From positions 62,001 to 126,000 of the forward strand of contig JADHOC010000013.1 of NCBI GenBank assembly GCA_016779205.1: a stretch of DNA of 64,000 bases, in the 5' to 3' direction. The DNA is from Planctomycetota bacterium (GTDB taxonomy: Bacteria > Planctomycetota > UBA1135 > GCA-002686595). Numbering within the stretch: the stretch's first letter is position 1; every line of letters starts with the position of its first letter. Under the pieces are notes generated by a model that searched no databases, had not been told where the DNA came from, and was given only the letters and a program-made list of their open reading frames with translations. The translations under genes and the position numbers were made by a program. Positions 60,218 through 64,000 of the stretch are shown here, in pieces.

Positions 60218-60230
60218 ACCCGCCAGCTCG

Positions 60231-60255
60231 CCCCACTTCACAGGTCGAAGTGGGG
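60231..60255. terminator. Stem-loop between convergent transporter and PhyH-like genes
   Basis: Nine-base perfect arms (60231-60239 and 60247-60255) around a seven-base loop. It spans the last bases of the convergent PhyH-like gene and sits 14 bases past the transporter stop, so it may end transcription in both directions. Confidence 0.5.
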
Positions 60256-61077
60256 GAGCGGGTCACGCTGGAGCCAGTTCTGCGGGACCCACCGGGCGTC
60301 GGCGGCGTGGGCGTGGAGGGTGACCGCGACCCGCGAGCGCGGGCTCCGGTTCGCCTCGGAGCGGTGGGGCATGTGGTCATGGAAGATCACCATCGAGCCC
60401 GCGCTCACCTCGATCGGCGTCGCCTCCGAGGGCCACGGAGTGGCGTCCACATCTCGCAGCGCGCCCTCGCGGGTGCCCCAGTCCACCTCGTACCGCTCCC
60501 TCAGCGGGGAGCGGTGAGCGCCCGGCGCCATCCACAGGCAGCCGTTGGTGCGGTCCGCGTCCTCGAGGGCGATCCAGAGGCCGACCACCCGCTGGGGATC
60601 GGTCAGCAGGTAGCTGGCGTCCTGGTGCCACCGCACCTCGCCGCCGATCCCGGGGGGCTTGAAGATCACCATGCTCTGAACGAGCCGCGGCCGCTCGAGG
60701 CCGCCGATGGCGAAGCCCTCCCGCACGGGCCTGCTCCTGGCCAGGTCCTCGAAGGCGGGGTCGAGGTCGTGGAGCGCGTGTCCGATCTTGTTGAGGCACC
60801 GGTCCGGGGCTGCGTTGAGCTCGCCGTCGGCGTCCACGGCCTCGGCCTCCAGGAACCCCTGGACGCTGCGGGCGGAGGCGAAGAAGACCTCCTCTCGCCC
60901 CGCGTCTCGGTCGTCGGTGCGGAAGACCGCCCGGTCGGCCTCGGGGTCGTGGGCTTCCACGTGCCGATTTATGGCTCGGCGGAGCTCCTCGAGGGTCGAC
61001 CCGTCGATGGCCCCGGGCCACACGGCGAAGCCGTCCTCCCGAAAGCGCTCGGCGAGGTCATGGGGGGGGGAGAGCAT
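60238..61077 (-). CDS. Phytanoyl-CoA dioxygenase family protein
   Basis: 279 residues. A non-haem Fe(II)/2-oxoglutarate oxygenase fold with the first metal ligands in RWHQDASYL (H151, D153), the distal His in HDHMPHRSEANRS (H238) and a following Arg (near 248-250) for 2-oxoglutarate. The N-terminal part carries LAERFREDGFAVWPGAI, typical of PhyH-like proteins. In this family hydroxylation targets include acyl-CoAs, halogenated or osmolyte compounds, so the substrate is unknown. Its start codon is about 76 bases from the sigma factor end, in the same orientation. Confidence 0.85.
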   Translation of the reverse strand: MLSPPHDLAERFREDGFAVWPGAIDGSTLEELRRAINRHVEAHDPEADRAVFRTDDRDAGREEVFFASARSVQGFLEAEAVDADGELNAAPDRCLNKIGHALHDLDPAFEDLARSRPVREGFAIGGLERPRLVQSMVIFKPPGIGGEVRWHQDASYLLTDPQRVVGLWIALEDADRTNGCLWMAPGAHRSPLRERYEVDWGTREGALRDVDATPWPSEATPIEVSAGSMVIFHDHMPHRSEANRSPRSRVAVTLHAHAADARWVPQNWLQRDPLPHFDL

Positions 61078-61153
61078 GGCAGCCCCACTGTACGCGGTGG
61101 GCGGGCGCCGTTGCGCACCAGGTGCCCGCGTGCGTTCGACGGGTCAGGCGCCC

Positions 61154-61747
61154 TCAGCTCGGGGTCGCCCTGGACAGCAGGTCGAGCTCGCGCACCATCC
61201 AGTCGCGGGAGAGGTTCCACTCGAGCTGGACCACATCCGTCGGCCGCTGGATGGCCCGTGCGGCCTCGTCGACGGTCAGGCCGAAGACAAGGCAGAGCAT
61301 GGTGAGTTGGCTGCTGCTGCCCTTGAGCTGGTCCATCCGCTCCAGGGCCTCATGGAGTTCCCCCATGCTCACCTCGCGCCGGGAGCCCCGTGCCGCCATG
61401 GGGGAGAGCAGGATCCTCGGCCCCATGCTGGGCAGGTCCGCCTCGGAGGCGCCGGCGTCGTGGGTGCCCATCAGGTCACGCAGGGCCCTGGCGAGGTCCG
61501 CGGTCAGCCCGGCGCGCAGCTCCGCCGATGCGCCCTCGCTCATGAGCTTGACCGAGAGCTGGAGGGCCGCGGACTGAGGGTCCAGGACGGTGGACCCGTC
61601 CCCCTTGATTGACTTCACGCGGAAGCGGTCTCGGGACGCGAGCAGCTCCTGCTTGAGGAGCTCGACGAGCTCCTCCTTGCAGCCGTCCTCGCCAGCGGCG
61701 CTCCGTCGCACGAGGCTATCGAGGGGTCGACGCTGGTGATTGGACAT
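61154..61747 (-). CDS. ECF-type RNA polymerase sigma factor, planctomycete-like and diverged
   Basis: 197 residues from the ATG at 61747; the frame is open to 61894. The C-terminal ~55 residues match sigma region 4 of the planctomycete ECF group: HEALERMDQLKGSSSQLTMLCLVFGLTVDEAARAIQRPTDVVQLEWNLSRDWM (stated by its position, about 135-187), with the EAA-x2-hydrophobic helix and the LEWNLSRDW pattern. The N-terminal region 2 is only loosely recognisable and lacks the usual LVRRYY-like core. It may be a sigma factor that recognises an alternate promoter or a degenerate version. No anti-sigma gene is next to it; the photolyase fusion is divergent. Confidence 0.72.
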   Translation of the reverse strand: MSNHQRRPLDSLVRRSAAGEDGCKEELVELLKQELLASRDRFRVKSIKGDGSTVLDPQSAALQLSVKLMSEGASAELRAGLTADLARALRDLMGTHDAGASEADLPSMGPRILLSPMAARGSRREVSMGELHEALERMDQLKGSSSQLTMLCLVFGLTVDEAARAIQRPTDVVQLEWNLSRDWMVRELDLLSRATPS

Positions 61748-61926
61748 GGCAGGGAAGATCACCGGAGCATGGTCCGGAGAGTTCACAGCGTCCCTTGCTC
61801 CTGCTGCCCCTGCAATTGCGGGTTCTACGGGCGGGGCCGCGGGAAGATCCCTGCGCCCGACCCGGGGACTCCACCGGAGGCACGGTTGATGCATCGCGGT
61901 GGGTCGGGTTAGCGAAACCCCTGAGC

Positions 61927-64000
61927 ATGACCCAGGTTCTCCGACAGTTGCTGCCCGAAGACCTCGCCCGGAGGTGCCTGAGCCCCGATGTCGAGCCCCG
62001 GGCCGCGGGATCCCTTGTCTTGTTCTGGGTCCGGTCCGCCATGCGGGCCGACTCCAACCCGGCCCTCGAGGCCGCCTGCGCGGCCGCCCGCAGCCTGGAC
62101 CTGCCGCTGCTGGTCTATCAGGGGCTCGACGACCGTCACCCCTTCGCCTCGGACCGCGTCTGGACCTTTGTCCTGCAAGGGGCGCGCGACCTCGCCCGAG
62201 ACCTCGAGGCGCGGGGCGTGCGCTATGCCTTCCACCTCCGTCGACCCGGACACACCCAGCCCGCGTTGAAAGACCTGGCGCGCGACGCGGCGTTGATCTT
62301 CTGCGACGCCGTGCCCGTGGCGCCGCTCACGGCCTGGACCGCCGCGCTCGCGGCGTCCGCCGAGGCTCCCGTGGTGGAGGTCGATGCTGCCTGCGTCGTT
62401 CCGCTCACGGCGACGCGCAAGCCCTACGAGCGCGCCTTCGCCTTCAAGAACGCGACCAAGAAGGCGCGCAAGGAGTGGCTCGGCTGGGAGCCGGAGGAGC
62501 AGCCCGCCCCCAGGCCCTACCCGGGAGCCCTCGGGTTCGAGCCGGTGGACTTCGAAGCCGCGGATGTCGCCGCCCTCGTCGCGGCCTGCGACGTGGATCA
62601 CGGCGTCGGCCCGGTGGCCCATACGGTGGGGGGGGCTCGTGCGGGCGAGGCCCGCTGGGCGGCCTTCCGAGACCAGCGCCTGACGCGCTACGCCCGGGAT
62701 CGCAACGATGCCCTGCGCCCCGGCGTGTCACGCCTCTCCGCGTACTTCCACTTCGGCATGCTCTCGCCGCTCAGGGTCGCTCGTGAGTGTGTGGGGATCG
62801 GCGGCGGGGGTGCGGACAAGTTCCTCGATGAGCTCCTCGTCTGGCGCGAGTCGGCGTGGCACTTCTGCCACCACGGGGGCGTGGACCTCGACTCCCTCGA
62901 CGCCATCCCTGAATGGGCGCGCGAGACCCTCGACGCCCACCGGGACGACCCGCGACCGGAGGTTCGCTCGGCGCTCGAGCTGGAGCTGGCGCACACCGGG
63001 GACGACCTCTGGGATGCCGCACAGGAGTCCCTCCTCCGGCACGGCGAGCTCCACAACAACGTCCGGATGACCTGGGGGAAGGCGCTCCTCCCCTGGTCGC
63101 CGTCCCCGGAGGCGGCCCTCGCGCGGCTGGTGGAGCTCAATCACCGATACGCCCTCGACGGCAGGGATCCGTCCTCCTACGGCGGGCTGCTCTGGTGCCT
63201 GGGGCAATTCGACCGCCCGTTCCCTCCCGCGGAGCCGATCACCGGAGAGCTGCGCGGACGCTCGACGGAGTTCCACGCCTCCCGGTTGGACACGGTGAAG
63301 TACAGGTCCCGTTGCACCTCGCCGTCCGCGCCGAGGCGTCGGATCGCCGTGGTGGGGGCTGGCCTCGCGGGGCTCGCGGCTGCGGAGGCCCTCGACGCCG
63401 CGGGGCACGGGGTGGTGGTCTTCGACAAGGGGCGCGGCGTGGGCGGTCGGACCTCGACCCGCAGGGCCGACGCGACGGGCTTCGACCACGGCGCCCAGTA
63501 CTTCACGGCGAGGGACCCGAGGTTCCGGCGTGTGGTGGACATGTGGGTCGAGGAGGGCGTCGTGGCGCCCTGGGAGGGGCGCCTCGCCGTGCTCGACGAG
63601 CCCGCCGTGATCCGGGCCAGGGAGGAGCGCGCGGGCGACGTTCGATTCGTGGGGGTGCCGGGGATGAACGCCATGGCGAAGCGGATCGCCGGGGACCTGG
63701 ACGTCCGCTGCGGAAGCCGCGTGGAGTCCCTCCAGCGGACCGGCGGAGGGTGGGAGGTCGCCCTCGAAGGCGGGAGGTCGCAGGCGGACTTCGACCTGGT
63801 CCTCGTCACGACGCCGCCCGCCCAGGCCGCTCCGCTGCTCGCCGGGTCGCCGGAGCTGCAGGGGCTCGCGGAGTCCGTGTCCATGGACCCCTGCGTCGCG
63901 CTCATGGTGGCCTTCGATGGACCCATCGACGTCTCTTTCGATGGCGCCTTCGTCAACCACGGGCCCCTCTCCTGGATCTGCCGCAACAGCTCCAAGCCGG
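61927..64000 (+). CDS. Class II CPD photolyase fused to an FAD-dependent oxidoreductase (partial, runs off window)
   Basis: The frame is open from the ATG at 61927 to the window end (691 codons seen). Residues about 1-460 are a class II photolyase: an N-terminal antenna-like fold, ARDRNDALRPGVSRLSAYFHFGMLSPLR, then the FAD-binding segments RESAWHF, DDLWDAAQ (359-366) and YALDGRDPSSYGG. Residues about 470 onward form a Rossmann-type flavoprotein: VVGAGLAGLAAAEALDAAGHG with GxGxxG at 477-482 and GRGVGGRTSTRR, as in renalase-like amine oxidases. It repairs UV dimers with light, and the second domain is of unknown role. The C-terminus is outside the window. Confidence 0.88.
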   Translation, partial: MTQVLRQLLPEDLARRCLSPDVEPRAAGSLVLFWVRSAMRADSNPALEAACAAARSLDLPLLVYQGLDDRHPFASDRVWTFVLQGARDLARDLEARGVRYAFHLRRPGHTQPALKDLARDAALIFCDAVPVAPLTAWTAALAASAEAPVVEVDAACVVPLTATRKPYERAFAFKNATKKARKEWLGWEPEEQPAPRPYPGALGFEPVDFEAADVAALVAACDVDHGVGPVAHTVGGARAGEARWAAFRDQRLTRYARDRNDALRPGVSRLSAYFHFGMLSPLRVARECVGIGGGGADKFLDELLVWRESAWHFCHHGGVDLDSLDAIPEWARETLDAHRDDPRPEVRSALELELAHTGDDLWDAAQESLLRHGELHNNVRMTWGKALLPWSPSPEAALARLVELNHRYALDGRDPSSYGGLLWCLGQFDRPFPPAEPITGELRGRSTEFHASRLDTVKYRSRCTSPSAPRRRIAVVGAGLAGLAAAEALDAAGHGVVVFDKGRGVGGRTSTRRADATGFDHGAQYFTARDPRFRRVVDMWVEEGVVAPWEGRLAVLDEPAVIRAREERAGDVRFVGVPGMNAMAKRIAGDLDVRCGSRVESLQRTGGGWEVALEGGRSQADFDLVLVTTPPAQAAPLLAGSPELQGLAESVSMDPCVALMVAFDGPIDVSFDGAFVNHGPLSWICRNSSKP

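Noticed and set aside
62728-63995. Minus-strand frames opposite the photolyase fusion
   Set aside because: They have no domain signal, whereas the plus frame encodes two recognisable domains without a stop.

Overview
The window looks like a single chromosome segment from a very GC-rich (about 70% by eye) Gram-negative bacterium, most likely a planctomycete (Planctomycetota), although a related deep lineage is possible. This is inferred from several features. A DUF1552/DUF1592-1588-1585 secreted cytochrome pair is present, which is typical of planctomycetes and also found in myxobacteria and Verrucomicrobia. There is a diverged ECF sigma factor of the planctomycete type, there are several secreted HEAT-repeat and carboxypeptidase-regulatory-like proteins, and two genes encode imidazolonepropionase-like secreted amidohydrolases. 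No rRNA, tRNA, CRISPR array, transposase or phage gene was found. GTG and TTG starts are common, and several gene pairs are joined by TGATG, ATGA or TTGA stop/start overlaps.

Layout. 1-9.8 kb: a small membrane protein, a secreted HEAT-VWA protein, a TPMT-like methyltransferase, an operon of an intact amidohydrolase and a paralogue that has lost its metal ligands, a nitroreductase-methyltransferase fusion, a MORN/YwqK-type lipoprotein and two tandem SPFH membrane proteins. 9.8-14.6 kb: class I HMG-CoA reductase, elongation factor G and an outer-membrane-like beta-barrel protein. 14.6-24.4 kb: the DUF1552/DUF1592 pair, a DUF2293 protein, a beta-propeller protein, a large Tex-family protein with a low-complexity insertion, and a membrane coiled-coil protein. 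24.6-35.9 kb: PTS enzyme I, a four-module Myb/SANT-like protein, a two-domain salicylyl-CoA/2-aminobenzoyl-CoA type monooxygenase, a lipoprotein metallopeptidase, YceH, TrmL, a GT-C glycosyltransferase, an RlmD-type rRNA methyltransferase and YqgE/AlgH.

36-46.4 kb: a large AsmA-like membrane protein, then a compact minus-strand operon of nth, a TPR-metallopeptidase, frataxin and a LysR regulator. These are followed by a regulatory-domain membrane protein and a three-gene biotin-dependent acyl-CoA carboxylase operon whose carboxyltransferase resembles glutaconyl-CoA decarboxylase alpha. 46.4-55.6 kb: a secreted helical-repeat protein, a CpsD/BY-kinase-like ATPase, a SprT-like peptidase, a large secreted regulatory-domain protein, an unknown protein, a cysteine desulfurase and a YugP-type peptidase. 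55.7-64 kb: pgi, a tandem UspA protein, an APC transporter fused to a PTS EIIA domain and an RCK_C domain, a phytanoyl-CoA dioxygenase-like protein, an ECF sigma factor, and a class II photolyase fused to an FAD oxidoreductase that runs off the right edge.

The window is mostly housekeeping and accessory metabolism rather than one island. Its most unusual content is a set of domain fusions and degenerate paralogues: photolyase-oxidoreductase, APC-EIIA-RCK_C, nitroreductase-methyltransferase, the inactive amidohydrolase twin, the four-repeat Myb-like protein and the Tex insertion. Enzyme I at 24.6 kb could feed phosphate to the EIIA domain of the transporter at 58 kb. The cysteine desulfurase, frataxin and the Fe-S enzyme Nth outline part of an iron-sulfur system spread over the window.
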